DNA of 14,533 nt from CAZGTQ01 sp964528575 (GCA_964528575.1 CAZGTQ010000416.1:1-14533), one strand, 5' to 3'; shown: positions 6,222 through 13,704, counted from the first letter of the stretch. Notes: a model not told the origin generated them from the letters alone. Translations and numbers: made by a program.

Positions 6222-7471
6222 GCTCCGCGGCGAGCGCGGACGTCGTCGTCGTCGGAGCGGGCGCCGCCGGACTCTGGGCGGCGGCGCGCGCGGCCGCCGG
6301 CGGCGCGTCGGTGCTCGTGCTCGAGAAGACGCCGCGCACCGGGACGAAGGTGCTCGCGAGCGGCGGCACGCGCTGCAACCTGACGACGACGCTCGGCCCC
6401 GACGACGCGGCGCGCCTGTTCGGGCCGCGCGGCGAGCGCTTCCTGCGCCCGGCGATGCGGGCGCTCCCGCCGCTCGCCGTGCGCGCCTGGTTCGCCGAGC
6501 GCGGCGTGCCGACGCACGAGGAGCCGTTGGAGAAGGTCTTTCCCGCGAGCGGGCGCGCGCGCGACGTGCGCGACGCGCTCGAGCGCGCGGCGCGCGAGGC
6601 GGGAGCGCGCATCCGCTGCGACGCGGGCGCGCTCGGGCTCGCGCGCGAGCCGGGCGGCGGCTGGCGCGTCGCGCTGGCCGGCGGCGAGGCGGTCGCGGCC
6701 CCGCGCGTCGTGCTCGCGGCGGGGGGGACGAGCTATCCGCGCACCGGCACGACCGGCGACGCGTACGCATGGCTGCGGGCGCTCGACCTGCCGCTCGTCG
6801 AGCCGGTGCCGGCGCTGGTGCCGCTCGCGAGCGACGCACCGTGGGTGCGCGAGCTGACGGGGATCGCGCTCGCGAACGTCGAGGCGCGGCTCGTCGCCGG
6901 CGAGCGCGTCGTCGGACGGCGCCGGCGCCCGGTGCTGTTCACGCACCAAGGCGTCTCGGGGCCGGGCGCGATGGACCTGTCCGAGCACGTCGCGCGCGGG
7001 GCGGGGGAGCGGTTCGCGCTGCTCGTCGACCTCGCGCCCGACCTCGCGTGGGAGGAGCTGCGCGCGCTGCTCGTCGACGCGGCGGCCGCGCCCGGCGGGC
7101 CGCGCGTGCGTCACGTGCTCCCGTTCGACCTGCCGCGCCGCGTGCTCGCGCGCGTCGCGGCGCAGGCGCTGCTCGACGATCCCGACCCGCGCGCGCGCGC
7201 GCTCGACAAGGCGGCGCGGCACCGGCTGATCGCGGCGCTGAAGGGGCTGCGCGTGCCGGTGAGCGGGACGCTGGGCTTCGACCGCGCGGAAGTGACCGCG
7301 GGCGGGCTCGACGTCGCCGCCGTCGACCCGCGCACGATGCGCGTGCGCGGGTGCGCGGGCCGGTGGGTGTGCGGCGAGCTGCTCGACGGCGCCGGCCCCA
7401 TCGGCGGGCTCAACTTCCAGTCCGCGTTCGCGACGGCGGAGCTCGCGGGCCGCGACGTCGCGCGCTGCTGA
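6218..7471 (+). CDS. BaiN/HI0933-family NAD(P)/FAD-dependent oxidoreductase (417 aa)
   Basis: The N-terminal Rossmann fingerprint VVVGAGAAGLWAAARAAAGG (10-29), then an acidic strand end LVLEK (33-37), binds FAD. The family hallmark KVLASGGTRCNLT (44-56) follows, then VVLAAGGTSYPRTGTTGDAY (164-183) and LFTHQGVSGPGAMDLS (240-255). The C-terminus has the typical TAGGLD (360-365) and CGELLDGAGPIGGLNFQSAF (395-404 region). Its length matches the family (about 400). Members reduce or isomerise varied substrates and most have no known substrate, so no specific reaction is claimed. The ATG at 6218 lies 13 bp after the dusB stop; no clear Shine-Dalgarno is seen, so coupling to dusB is likely. The gene converges on the aldolase gene with a 19-bp gap that holds no terminator. 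Confidence 0.88.
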   Translation: MSSAASADVVVVGAGAAGLWAAARAAAGGASVLVLEKTPRTGTKVLASGGTRCNLTTTLGPDDAARLFGPRGERFLRPAMRALPPLAVRAWFAERGVPTHEEPLEKVFPASGRARDVRDALERAAREAGARIRCDAGALGLAREPGGGWRVALAGGEAVAAPRVVLAAGGTSYPRTGTTGDAYAWLRALDLPLVEPVPALVPLASDAPWVRELTGIALANVEARLVAGERVVGRRRRPVLFTHQGVSGPGAMDLSEHVARGAGERFALLVDLAPDLAWEELRALLVDAAAAPGGPRVRHVLPFDLPRRVLARVAAQALLDDPDPRARALDKAARHRLIAALKGLRVPVSGTLGFDRAEVTAGGLDVAAVDPRTMRVRGCAGRWVCGELLDGAGPIGGLNFQSAFATAELAGRDVARC

Positions 7472-7490
7472 CCGGGCGACGGCGGCCGCG

Positions 7491-8516
7491 CTAGCTCGCC
7501 CCGACGAGCTCCTTCTCCATCGCGGCGGTGTACTCGCCGGTGCGCGCCTTGCCGTTGCACTTGGCGCGGTGGTAGTACGCCCGCTGGCCCGCGGCGAACT
7601 GGTCGGGCTTGCCGGCCCAGGCCTTGAGCGCGGGCGCCTGCAGCGCGCGGCCGTACGAGTAGCTGAGCTGCCACGGGTGCGGGCCCATGCGGTTCATCGC
7701 GTTGAGGTGCGCGGTGGCGAGCTCGTCGCTCTGGCCGCCCGAAAGGAACACGATGCCGGGCACCGCCGCGGGGACGGTGTCGCGGAAGCAGCGCACGGTG
7801 AGCTGAGCGACCTCCTCGACGCCCGCCTGCTGCGCGCACTCGGTGCCCGAGAGCACCATGTTCGGCTTGAGCAGCATGCCCTCGAGGTCGACGCGCTGGG
7901 CCGCGAGCTCGCCGAACACCGAGCGCAGCGTGCGCAAGGTGACCTCGTAGCAGCGCTCGACGTCGTGCGCGCCGTCCATCAGCACCTCGGGCTCGACGAT
8001 CGGAACGATGCCGGCCTCCTGGCAGAGCGTGGCATAGCGCGCGAGCGCGTGCGCGTTCGTGTCGATGCAGTAGTCGCTCGGGATGCCGTTCCCGATCGTG
8101 ATCACCGCGCGCCACTTCGCGAACGCGGCGCCGAGCTTCTTGTACGCCGCGAGCCGCTCGCGAAGCCCGTCGAGGCCCTCGGTGATCTTCTCGCCCTCCG
8201 CGCTCGCGAGCGGCTTCGCGCCGGCGTCGACCTTGATCCCGGGGAGGATCTGCTGGCGGCTCAGGAGCTCGCGCAGCGGCGTGCCGTCCTTCGCGTTCTG
8301 ACGGATCGTCTCGTCGTAGAGGATCACGCCGCTGATGAACTCGTTCGCGCCCTTGGTCGTGAAGAGCATCTCGCGGTAGTCGCGCCGGTTCTCCTCCGTC
8401 GAATCGACGCCGATCGCGTCGAAACGCTTCTTGATCGTCGGCGAGCTCTCGTCGGCGGCGAGGATGCCCTTGTGGGGCGCGACGAGCGCGCGCGCGGTCG
8501 TGTGCAGATCGGTCAT
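7491..8516 (-). CDS. Class I (Schiff-base) fructose-bisphosphate aldolase (341 aa)
   Basis: This enzyme cleaves fructose-1,6-bisphosphate to glyceraldehyde-3-phosphate and dihydroxyacetone phosphate in glycolysis, and the reverse in gluconeogenesis; it is cytosolic. The sequence is of the classical eukaryote-like type: KGILAADESSPTIKKR (16-31, Asp22), PGIKVDAG (92-99, Lys95), FAKWRAVI (132-139, Lys134), PIVEPEVL (172-179, Glu175 and Glu177), LLKPNMV (215-221) with the Schiff-base Lys217, and LSGGQSDELAT (258-268). It is about 20 residues shorter than animal enzymes and ends without the C-terminal tyrosine of the muscle form. The ATG at 8516 begins exactly at the family N-terminus; no strong Shine-Dalgarno is seen. 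It lies 61 bp downstream of the exported-protein pair and may be co-transcribed or have its own promoter. Confidence 0.95.
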   Translation of the reverse strand: MTDLHTTARALVAPHKGILAADESSPTIKKRFDAIGVDSTEENRRDYREMLFTTKGANEFISGVILYDETIRQNAKDGTPLRELLSRQQILPGIKVDAGAKPLASAEGEKITEGLDGLRERLAAYKKLGAAFAKWRAVITIGNGIPSDYCIDTNAHALARYATLCQEAGIVPIVEPEVLMDGAHDVERCYEVTLRTLRSVFGELAAQRVDLEGMLLKPNMVLSGTECAQQAGVEEVAQLTVRCFRDTVPAAVPGIVFLSGGQSDELATAHLNAMNRMGPHPWQLSYSYGRALQAPALKAWAGKPDQFAAGQRAYYHRAKCNGKARTGEYTAAMEKELVGAS

Positions 8517-8577
8517 GGCAGGTATGTCGAGTGGGAGAACGGTGATCGGGAAGCGGCGATTTGTAACCGCTCCTCGG

Positions 8578-9687
8578 CTAGTCGTCCAGGTAGCCCTCGG
8601 CGCGCAGCACGCCGACCACGGCCGCGTGGATCTTCGCACGCCCGGCCTCGAGCGCGGCGGCACGGGCATTGCCCGCCTCGTACCCCTTCCCGCCGTCCGC
8701 GTCGGCCTCGGCCTTCGCGACGTCGAGGAATCCGATGCTGTCGGCGACGAAGCGCGCGCGGACCGGCTCGAGTTGCTCCTTCTCGCGCGCGACGAGCGCC
8801 TGCAAGTAGCTCGCCGTGTTCGCATATCCGTGCTGGAGCTTCGGCGCGCCCTGGAACCAGACCGCCGCGACCGCTTCCGCGCTGCGCCGGTGGCGCAGGA
8901 GCTTCTTCGCCGCCTCCTGCATGCGCGGGTACCACGTCTGCTGGTCGGCCCGGCTGAGCGGGTTGGGCGCGGACTCGCCCCGCACGAGCGACGCGAACGC
9001 GCGCGCCTCGACGTCGGGCACGTCGTTCGGGATCTGGTGCGACCAGACGTCGTAGAGCGAGATGCGCTCGTACCAGCGGCCGTCGAGGTCCGCGTACGGG
9101 TGCGCGAAGAACTCCGCTTCCTTGCTCAGCGAACGCGCGCCGTCGAGCGCCTGCTGAACGAGCGCCTCGGCGACGTCCTGATGGGGCGGGAAGCCGCGCA
9201 GCAGATTGCGGAACAGCAGCTCGTCGTCGTCCGCGTGCGCGGGGTCGGCGACGATGCGGCCGGTCGACCACTCGTAGATCGCGCGCGTCTCGAGCTCGCG
9301 CGGCGGATACACCGTCGCGTGGATGCGCTCGTGCAGTTGCTTCCAGCGGCTCGAGCTCGAGCGCTGGAGCTTGCGGTCGCGCTTCGCGTCGACCCAACGC
9401 TTCGCGTCGTGCGGCTCGTACTCGCTCGCCGCGTCGAGGTCGTCGGGGTCGATCTTCGACGCGCCGACCACGCCGGCGACGAGCTTCACCTGCGGCGCGT
9501 CCGTCGCGGCGAGCGCCGCGTCGAGCTTCTCGAGCAGCTCCGTGCGCTCCTTGCCGCGCAGCCGACCGAGCTTCTTCAGCGCGTCCTCGTACGGCGCGAG
9601 CGGGTTCTGCTCGCCGTCGTCGGCGTACGCCGTGGAACCGGCGAGCGCGAGCGCGACGGCGCACGCGAGCGCGACTCGAGCGATCAT
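8578..9687 (-). CDS. Exported protein of unknown function, downstream member of a paralogous pair (369 aa)
   Basis: No known family is recognised. The N-terminus is a good Sec signal peptide: MIAR, a hydrophobic stretch to about residue 17, then STAYA before DDGEQ, with likely cleavage after Ala22. The mature part is soluble-looking, rich in charged and aromatic residues, with no further membrane span. The segment from DDELLFRNLLRGFPP (153-167) to NDVPDV (221-226) matches the upstream neighbour (residues 149-220 there) in order and spacing, including an F.H.Y.D..G..Y...LY..W pattern, so the two genes are paralogues. Its ATG overlaps the stop of the upstream gene (ATGA at 9684-9687), which indicates translational coupling and matched amounts. 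It is probably periplasmic or cell-surface. An enzymatic or structural role cannot be told from the sequence. Confidence 0.75.
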   Translation of the reverse strand: MIARVALACAVALALAGSTAYADDGEQNPLAPYEDALKKLGRLRGKERTELLEKLDAALAATDAPQVKLVAGVVGASKIDPDDLDAASEYEPHDAKRWVDAKRDRKLQRSSSSRWKQLHERIHATVYPPRELETRAIYEWSTGRIVADPAHADDDELLFRNLLRGFPPHQDVAEALVQQALDGARSLSKEAEFFAHPYADLDGRWYERISLYDVWSHQIPNDVPDVEARAFASLVRGESAPNPLSRADQQTWYPRMQEAAKKLLRHRRSAEAVAAVWFQGAPKLQHGYANTASYLQALVAREKEQLEPVRARFVADSIGFLDVAKAEADADGGKGYEAGNARAAALEAGRAKIHAAVVGVLRAEGYLDD

Positions 9688-10844
9688 CGCTCGCCCCCCT
9701 TCGACTCCCCGTCCGGCTGCGCGGGCGCCGGCGGCTCGGGCTGCCGCTCGCGCTCGAACGCGCCGAGCTCGCCCAGCACCCAGACGAGCTTCGCGCGGAT
9801 CCGCGCGCGGTCGGCGTCGAGCGTCTCGCGCCGGCGCACGCCCGCCTCGAACAGCTCCGGCTCGGCGACGCAGCGGTCGCGCCACTCGGTGAGGAAGCGC
9901 TCCCAGTCCGCGCTCGGCGGCAGGATCTTCGCGAGCTCGGACGGCGTCGACGTGGCGGTCTCCCACAGCGCGTGGAACTGGTCGACGTTCGGCGCGTACA
10001 GGTCGAGCGGCACGGCGCTGCCGCGCAGGTACGTGCGCGCGAGCGCTTCGCGCAAGCCGCGGTGTCGCCGGGCCGGCACGTACAGCTCGCCGATCTTGTC
10101 GTACAGCGCCTTGTGCTGACTCGACGGCACGGGCGCTACCCAGCGGCGCCGCTCGCCCAGACACGTGTGCACGATCCCGAGCACGTCGACGTCCGGCATC
10201 TCGATCTCGGTGCCCGACGCCCACGCCTCGTAGAGCGTGACCGGGTAGACGCCGCCCTCGCGGTCGGTGTACGCGTGGTCGAACGCCGCGAGCGTCCGGC
10301 GCTGCGAGCCGTCGTCGAGCAACCGCTCGACGATCTCCTGCGCGAGGTCGAGGTCGGGCGCGAAGCCGCGCAGCCCGTTCTCGAAGATCAGCTCGGGGTC
10401 GTTCCAGTCGCGCGTGCGCAGGATCGCGCCCGAGCCCCAGTCGTAGCGCCAACCGCTCTCGAGCAACGGATCGGCGGTCACGCGGCGCAGCGCCGTGACC
10501 CGCCGCGACACGCTGGAGCGCGACGCGTCGAGCGGCTTGCGCGGGATCGGCTGCTTCGGCGCGTGCTCCTTCGGATCGAAGTACGCGAGCTGCGCGGGCG
10601 CGTCCGGCCACGTCCCCGGGTCGTCTTCCTGCGTTCCGAGCGCATAGTCGACGAGCCCGCCCTGGAACGTGCGCAGGAGCGAGACCTCGAGGCGGAACCA
10701 CTCGGCCGCGTCGAACCGCTCCTGCGGCAGGAGCGTCGACCACGCCTTGCGGACGCGCTCGTCGTCGGGCTCGCCCGCGCGCTGCGGCGGGATCGCGAGC
10801 GGCGCGGCGCCGAGCGCGAGCGCTGCGATCGAGAAGGAGAGCAT
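9684..10844 (-). CDS. Exported protein of unknown function, upstream member of a paralogous pair (386 aa)
   Basis: No known family is recognised. The ATG at 10844 is preferred over the far upstream frame opening because it begins a signal-peptide-like stretch (MLSFSIAALALGAAPLA). The mature protein is polar. A central conserved block runs from DPELIFENGLRGFAPD (149-164) through FDHAYTDREGGVY (188-200) and TLYEAWASG (203-211) to MPDVDV (216-221), shared with the downstream gene. The C-terminal end is proline- and glutamate-rich low complexity (EPPAPAQPDGE). It lies 79 bp after pcnB and overlaps the downstream paralogue by four bases. There is no Shine-Dalgarno; the short repeat GCGGTAC at 10865-10882 lies just before the start. 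Function is unknown; an exported two-protein module is the simplest reading. Confidence 0.75.
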   Translation of the reverse strand: MLSFSIAALALGAAPLAIPPQRAGEPDDERVRKAWSTLLPQERFDAAEWFRLEVSLLRTFQGGLVDYALGTQEDDPGTWPDAPAQLAYFDPKEHAPKQPIPRKPLDASRSSVSRRVTALRRVTADPLLESGWRYDWGSGAILRTRDWNDPELIFENGLRGFAPDLDLAQEIVERLLDDGSQRRTLAAFDHAYTDREGGVYPVTLYEAWASGTEIEMPDVDVLGIVHTCLGERRRWVAPVPSSQHKALYDKIGELYVPARRHRGLREALARTYLRGSAVPLDLYAPNVDQFHALWETATSTPSELAKILPPSADWERFLTEWRDRCVAEPELFEAGVRRRETLDADRARIRAKLVWVLGELGAFERERQPEPPAPAQPDGESKGGER

Positions 10845-10864
10845 GGAGTGCGGTAGCGAGGCGC

Positions 10865-10900
10865 GCGGTACGCGGTACGCGGGAATCTCGGAAGTCCGAG
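10865..10900. other. Short repeats and a small hairpin between pcnB and the exported pair
   Basis: GCGGTAC occurs twice in tandem plus a partial copy (10865-10882). CTCGG (10887-10891) and CCGAG (10896-10900) form a perfect 5-bp stem with a 4-base loop. On the minus strand the hairpin lies just after the pcnB stop but is not followed by a T run, so termination is uncertain. Confidence 0.3.
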
Positions 10901-10923
10901 CCGTCCTGCTCGGCGGAGCCATC

Positions 10924-12324
10924 CTACTCGTCGCGGTCGCGGTCGTCGTCGCGGTCGCTGTCCTCGCCGCCCTCGCGCTCGCGTCCCCGGCTGGGTCGGC
11001 GGCGGCGCCGGCGGCGGCGCTTGCGGATCTCGTCGACCTCGTCCGACGGCACCTGCAGCGCGAGGCGATAGCGCTCGGCCCAGCCCTCGTACACGTCCCA
11101 GCCCTGGCCCCAGGCCGCGCAGCGCAGGCGGAACAACTGCAGCGACTCCTCGAAGTCGTCGCCGTGCATGAACAGGAGCGGCCGGAAGCGCTTGCTCTTC
11201 GACTGCGTGAAGCGCGCCTGGTTGGCGACGATGCGCCGCGTGCGCGCGTAGTCGCGCCGCGAGAGGCGCGTCGCCTGCGACACCGGATCGAGCACCTCGC
11301 CCGCGACCGTGTGCAGATCGCCGGGCGAGCCGGGCAGCGTACGCGTCGTCGGGTCGGCCTCGCGCTCGATCACGTGCAGGAACGTCACCGCGAGGGAGAG
11401 CGCGGTGGTCGGCTCGCGCCCGGCGTGCACGTCGGCGTCGAGCGCCTCGAGCAGCCGCCAGTACATGTCGGAGCGGTCGCGGACCGCGGGATCGGAGTCT
11501 TCGCGCGGCCCGAGGAACTCGTCGACGGCGGGCAGGAGCACGTCGAGGGCGCCGCACGCGCGCAGCATGCGGAATGCGCCGAGCGAGGTGCCGGAGCGCA
11601 GGAGGCGCAAGATCTCCTCGAGCACGCGCGGCGGAGCGGAGCGGACGAGCTCCGGCGCCGCCTCGACCATCGCGTCCCACGTCCCGCTCCCGATCCGGAA
11701 GCCGAGGCGCGTGGCGAACTTGATCGCCCGCAGGATCCGCACCGGGTCCTCGTACATCCGCACCTGGGGATCGCCGATCGTGTTGAGCACGCCGCGCTCG
11801 AGGTCGCGCAGGCCGCCGACGTAGTCGATGATCCGGTGCCGCGTCGGGTCGTAGAACAGCCCGTTGATCGTGAAGTCGCGCCGCGCCGCGTCCTCGGCCG
11901 CGGTCCCGAAGACGTTGTCCTCGCGGATCAGGAGGTCCTCCTCGCCGCTCTCCTGGTCCGGCTTCGCGCGGAACGTCGCCGTCTCGACGATGTGGTCGCC
12001 GTAGACGACGTGGACGAGCTTGAACCGCCGGCCGATGATCCGGCCGTTGCGGAACAGCCGCTTGATCTGCCGCGGGTGCGCCGCGGTCGCGACGTCGAAG
12101 TCCTTGGGCGCGCGGCCGAGCAAGAGGTCGCGCACGCAGCCGCCGACGAGGTACGCCTCGTAGCCGAAGCGGTCCAGGCGGGAGATGACGCGCAGCGCGT
12201 CCTGGTGGATGAGCTGGACCTCGACGCCCTCGGCCTCGATCACGAGCGGCGAGTCGGCGTCCGGCTCCCGCGGGTGTTGGGAAGCCTCGTCGGTCAGAGC
12301 GTCGTCGCTCCCGGTCTTGGGCAT
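10924..12324 (-). CDS. pcnB: Poly(A) polymerase-type nucleotidyltransferase, PcnB-like (466 aa)
   Basis: This is a class II nucleotidyltransferase that adds 3' adenosines to RNA and so marks it for decay. In order: GYEAYLVGGCVRDLLLGRAP (54-73), catalytic DFD (75-77), LFRNGRIIGRRFKLVHV (90-106), which is the bacterial poly(A) polymerase signature rather than that of CCA-adding enzymes, then ARRDFTINGLFYD (147-159), DYVGGLRDL (167-175) and EDPVRILRAIKFATRLGF (192-209). The C-terminus has the PcnB-like arginine-rich tail (RKRRRRRRRRPSRGRER), here followed by an acidic Asp/Arg/Glu end. The ATG at 12324 is chosen: the frame stays open upstream but would run over the antisense strand of tRNA-Trp. 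Both tRNAs in the window encode CCA, so a CCA-adding role is not required by them. It is the first gene of the minus-strand series. Confidence 0.85.
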   Translation of the reverse strand: MPKTGSDDALTDEASQHPREPDADSPLVIEAEGVEVQLIHQDALRVISRLDRFGYEAYLVGGCVRDLLLGRAPKDFDVATAAHPRQIKRLFRNGRIIGRRFKLVHVVYGDHIVETATFRAKPDQESGEEDLLIREDNVFGTAAEDAARRDFTINGLFYDPTRHRIIDYVGGLRDLERGVLNTIGDPQVRMYEDPVRILRAIKFATRLGFRIGSGTWDAMVEAAPELVRSAPPRVLEEILRLLRSGTSLGAFRMLRACGALDVLLPAVDEFLGPREDSDPAVRDRSDMYWRLLEALDADVHAGREPTTALSLAVTFLHVIEREADPTTRTLPGSPGDLHTVAGEVLDPVSQATRLSRRDYARTRRIVANQARFTQSKSKRFRPLLFMHGDDFEESLQLFRLRCAAWGQGWDVYEGWAERYRLALQVPSDEVDEIRKRRRRRRRRPSRGREREGGEDSDRDDDRDRDE

Positions 12325-12421
12325 GGTCTCGAGGTGCGGCACGGGCGGGGCGTTGGAGCGGCCGGCGGCGCCGTCTTGCGGCGTCCGGTCGGCCGGGTCC
12401 CCCGGCGACGCGGATCGGAAG

Positions 12422-12452
12422 ACGATACCCGCTGGGACGCCGACGCCCCAGC
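12422..12452 (-). promoter_or_regulatory. Weak -10-like box and imperfect inverted repeat upstream of pcnB
   Basis: On the minus strand TATCGT (12422-12427) is a possible -10 box; no convincing -35 is seen. Directly upstream of it lies an imperfect inverted repeat (12431-12452, arms GCTGGGACGC and ACGCCCCAGC with two mismatches), placed where a -35 region would be. It could be an operator or a chance GC palindrome. The rest of the 210-bp spacer between pcnB and tRNA-Trp shows only the tRNA promoter. Confidence 0.25.
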
Positions 12453-12494
12453 GCGAGCCCGGCGGTCCTCCGCCGCGAGCGCGGCTTGCGGCGC

Positions 12495-12524
12495 TTGCCC
12501 CGGGGCCCGACGGGCGGGTAATCT
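12495..12524 (+). promoter_or_regulatory. Candidate promoter of tRNA-Trp
   Basis: TTGCCC (12495-12500) and TAATCT (12519-12524) are separated by 18 bases. Transcription would start near 12531, only a few bases before the tRNA. The bases after the -10 box are GC-rich, as in stable-RNA promoters under stringent control in well-studied bacteria. Pattern match only. Confidence 0.5.
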
Positions 12525-12534
12525 GCGGGCTCGT

Positions 12535-12612
12535 AGGGCAGTAGCTCCAATCGGTTAGAGCGGCTGATTCCAAATCAGCAGGATCGGGGTTCGAATCCCT
12601 GCTGCCCTGCCA
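12535..12612 (+). tRNA. trnW: tRNA-Trp (anticodon CCA), 3' CCA encoded
   Basis: The acceptor arms AGGGCAG (12535-12541) and CTGCCCT (12602-12608) pair fully. The D stem is GCTC/GAGC, the anticodon stem GCTGA/TCAGC with loop TTCCAAA and anticodon CCA at 12570-12572, and the T arm has loop TTCGAAT with stem CGGGG/CCCTG. The discriminator is G (12609), as expected for Trp, and CCA is encoded at 12610-12612. The body is 75 bases with all canonical positions. Confidence 0.97.
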
Positions 12613-12619
12613 GACCGCC

Positions 12620-12638
12620 GCCCTGCCGACGCCAGGGC
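12620..12638 (+). terminator. Hairpin after tRNA-Trp (possible terminator)
   Basis: GCCCTG (12620-12625) and CAGGGC (12633-12638) form a perfect 6-bp stem with a 7-base loop, eight bases after the tRNA. No T run follows, so termination would have to be of a non-canonical type, and read-through into rsmG is possible. The left arm repeats part of the tRNA 3' end (GCCCTGCC). Confidence 0.35.
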
Positions 12639-12700
12639 ATCGTCACGGGGATCGACCCGGAGCGTCGCCCGGACCGAGGGAGTGGCCCACCGAGGAGTGG

Positions 12701-13630
12701 ATGGCGCGCAAGCACGGCGAACACGAGGAGCCCGACGACGACCTGGCGGAGCTGGTCAGCGCTCCGGACGAGGACCTCGACGACGTGCCCCTCGACCTGG
12801 AGGACGACGACGAGGTCGACCCGGACGACTCCGACGATTCCGAAGACGGCGAGCCCGCGGAGGAGGAGGAGGGCGCCGGCCAAACGGGTCGCAAGACCGC
12901 CCAGAAGGCCGCCAAAGTCGAGCACGACCCCGACGCCGAGCTCCAGTTCGCCGACACGCGCGTCGCGACCGAGAAGGAGCTCCGCAAGGCGATGGAGTGG
13001 GCCTTCGAGGGCGAGGACGAGATCTCGTCCGAGCTGCTCGACATCTTCGCGGGCCACGCCCGCATGGTGCTCGAGGGCAACAAGCGGATGAACCTGACGG
13101 CCATCGTCGACCCCAAGGAGATGGCCGCCAAGCACTACCTCGACTCGTGGCGCGCCACGCGGCTCCTGCCGCTGCTCGGCCGCCGGGTGCTCGACCTCGG
13201 CTGCGGCGCCGGCTTCCCCGGGCTGCCGATCGCGATGGGGGAGCCCCACGCGAACGTGCTCCTGCTCGACTCGACGAAGAAGCGCATCGACTTCGTCAGC
13301 GAGTGCATCGAGGCGCTCGGCGTGCCGAACTTGCGCGCCGAGTGGGCGCGCGGCGAGGAGCACCTGACGCGCCACGCGTACGACATCGTCGTCATGCGCG
13401 CGATCAGCTCGGTGCGCGAGAACGTGCGCCTGCTGCGCAAGGTGCGCCACTCGCACAAGGACCTCGTCATGCTCAAGGGCTCGTCCTGGTCGCGCGAGGT
13501 GCGCGCGGGCGAGCGCGAGGCCGAGCGCCTGGGCTTCCGGCTCGACACGGTGTGGGAGCACGAGCTCCCCGGCGAGATGGGCAGCCGCGCGATCCTCGTC
13601 TACCGCGCCCCGGGCGGGCACGGTGAGTAA
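12701..13630 (+). CDS. rsmG: 16S rRNA (guanine-527-N7)-methyltransferase RsmG with acidic N-terminal extension (309 aa)
   Basis: RsmG uses S-adenosylmethionine to methylate G527 in the 530 loop of 16S rRNA; loss gives low-level streptomycin resistance in several bacteria. The catalytic part starts near residue 90: GNKRMNLTAIVDP (126-138), HYLDSW (145-150), the SAM-binding motif VLDLGCGAGFPGLPIA (163-178), LLLDSTKKRIDFV (187-199), VMRAISS (231-237) and LKG (258-260). The family is normally about 210 residues. The first 85 or so here are extra: strongly acidic and low complexity to about residue 57, then a short basic GRKTAQKAAK piece. The ATG at 12701 is preceded by GAGGAG (12692-12697), a Shine-Dalgarno-like match at unusually short distance. 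The gene lies downstream of tRNA-Trp. Confidence 0.92.
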   Translation: MARKHGEHEEPDDDLAELVSAPDEDLDDVPLDLEDDDEVDPDDSDDSEDGEPAEEEEGAGQTGRKTAQKAAKVEHDPDAELQFADTRVATEKELRKAMEWAFEGEDEISSELLDIFAGHARMVLEGNKRMNLTAIVDPKEMAAKHYLDSWRATRLLPLLGRRVLDLGCGAGFPGLPIAMGEPHANVLLLDSTKKRIDFVSECIEALGVPNLRAEWARGEEHLTRHAYDIVVMRAISSVRENVRLLRKVRHSHKDLVMLKGSSWSREVRAGEREAERLGFRLDTVWEHELPGEMGSRAILVYRAPGGHGE

Positions 13631-13642
13631 CGGCCCCGCCCG

Positions 13643-13658
13643 GGGTGCCCTTGCACCT
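13643..13658 (+). terminator. Hairpin just after rsmG (possible terminator)
   Basis: GGTGC (13644-13648) and GCACC (13653-13657) form a perfect 5-bp stem with a CCTT loop, extendable by one G-T pair. It lies 13 bases after the rsmG stop. There is no following T run, so this is a weak call. Confidence 0.3.
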
Positions 13659-13692
13659 GGGATCGACGGTGTTCGCCCCCGCGCCCCTGGAC

Positions 13693-13698
13693 TACGAT
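13693..13698 (+). promoter_or_regulatory. -10-like TACGAT six bases before the microprotein start
   Basis: TACGAT, six bases, then ATG at 13705: the same box and spacing as before the gene at 2860. It suggests a leaderless transcript for the microprotein pair. No clear -35 box is seen. Confidence 0.4.
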
Positions 13699-13704
13699 TT
13701 CGCC

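Noticed and set aside
2701..6612. 1303-codon minus-strand open frame opposite the amidohydrolase-like gene, dusB and baiN
   Set aside because: The translation is a low-complexity Arg/Ala/His mix, typical of the antisense frame of high-GC genes, and it lies fully over well-supported genes on the other strand.
12325..12573. N-terminal extension of pcnB by 83 codons
   Set aside because: It would begin inside the antisense strand of tRNA-Trp and run through the tRNA promoter; PcnB homology starts well after the ATG at 12324.
12613..12640. Integration site (att) at the 3' end of tRNA-Trp
   Set aside because: Only a short partial copy of the tRNA end (GCCCTGCC) follows, and no integrase or mobile genes are near; a small hairpin explains it equally well.
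13669..13704. GTG at 13669 as start of the first microprotein
   Set aside because: It would add 12 residues ahead of the hydrophobic helix and would place the -10-like box inside the gene; ATG at 13705 is simpler, although not proven.
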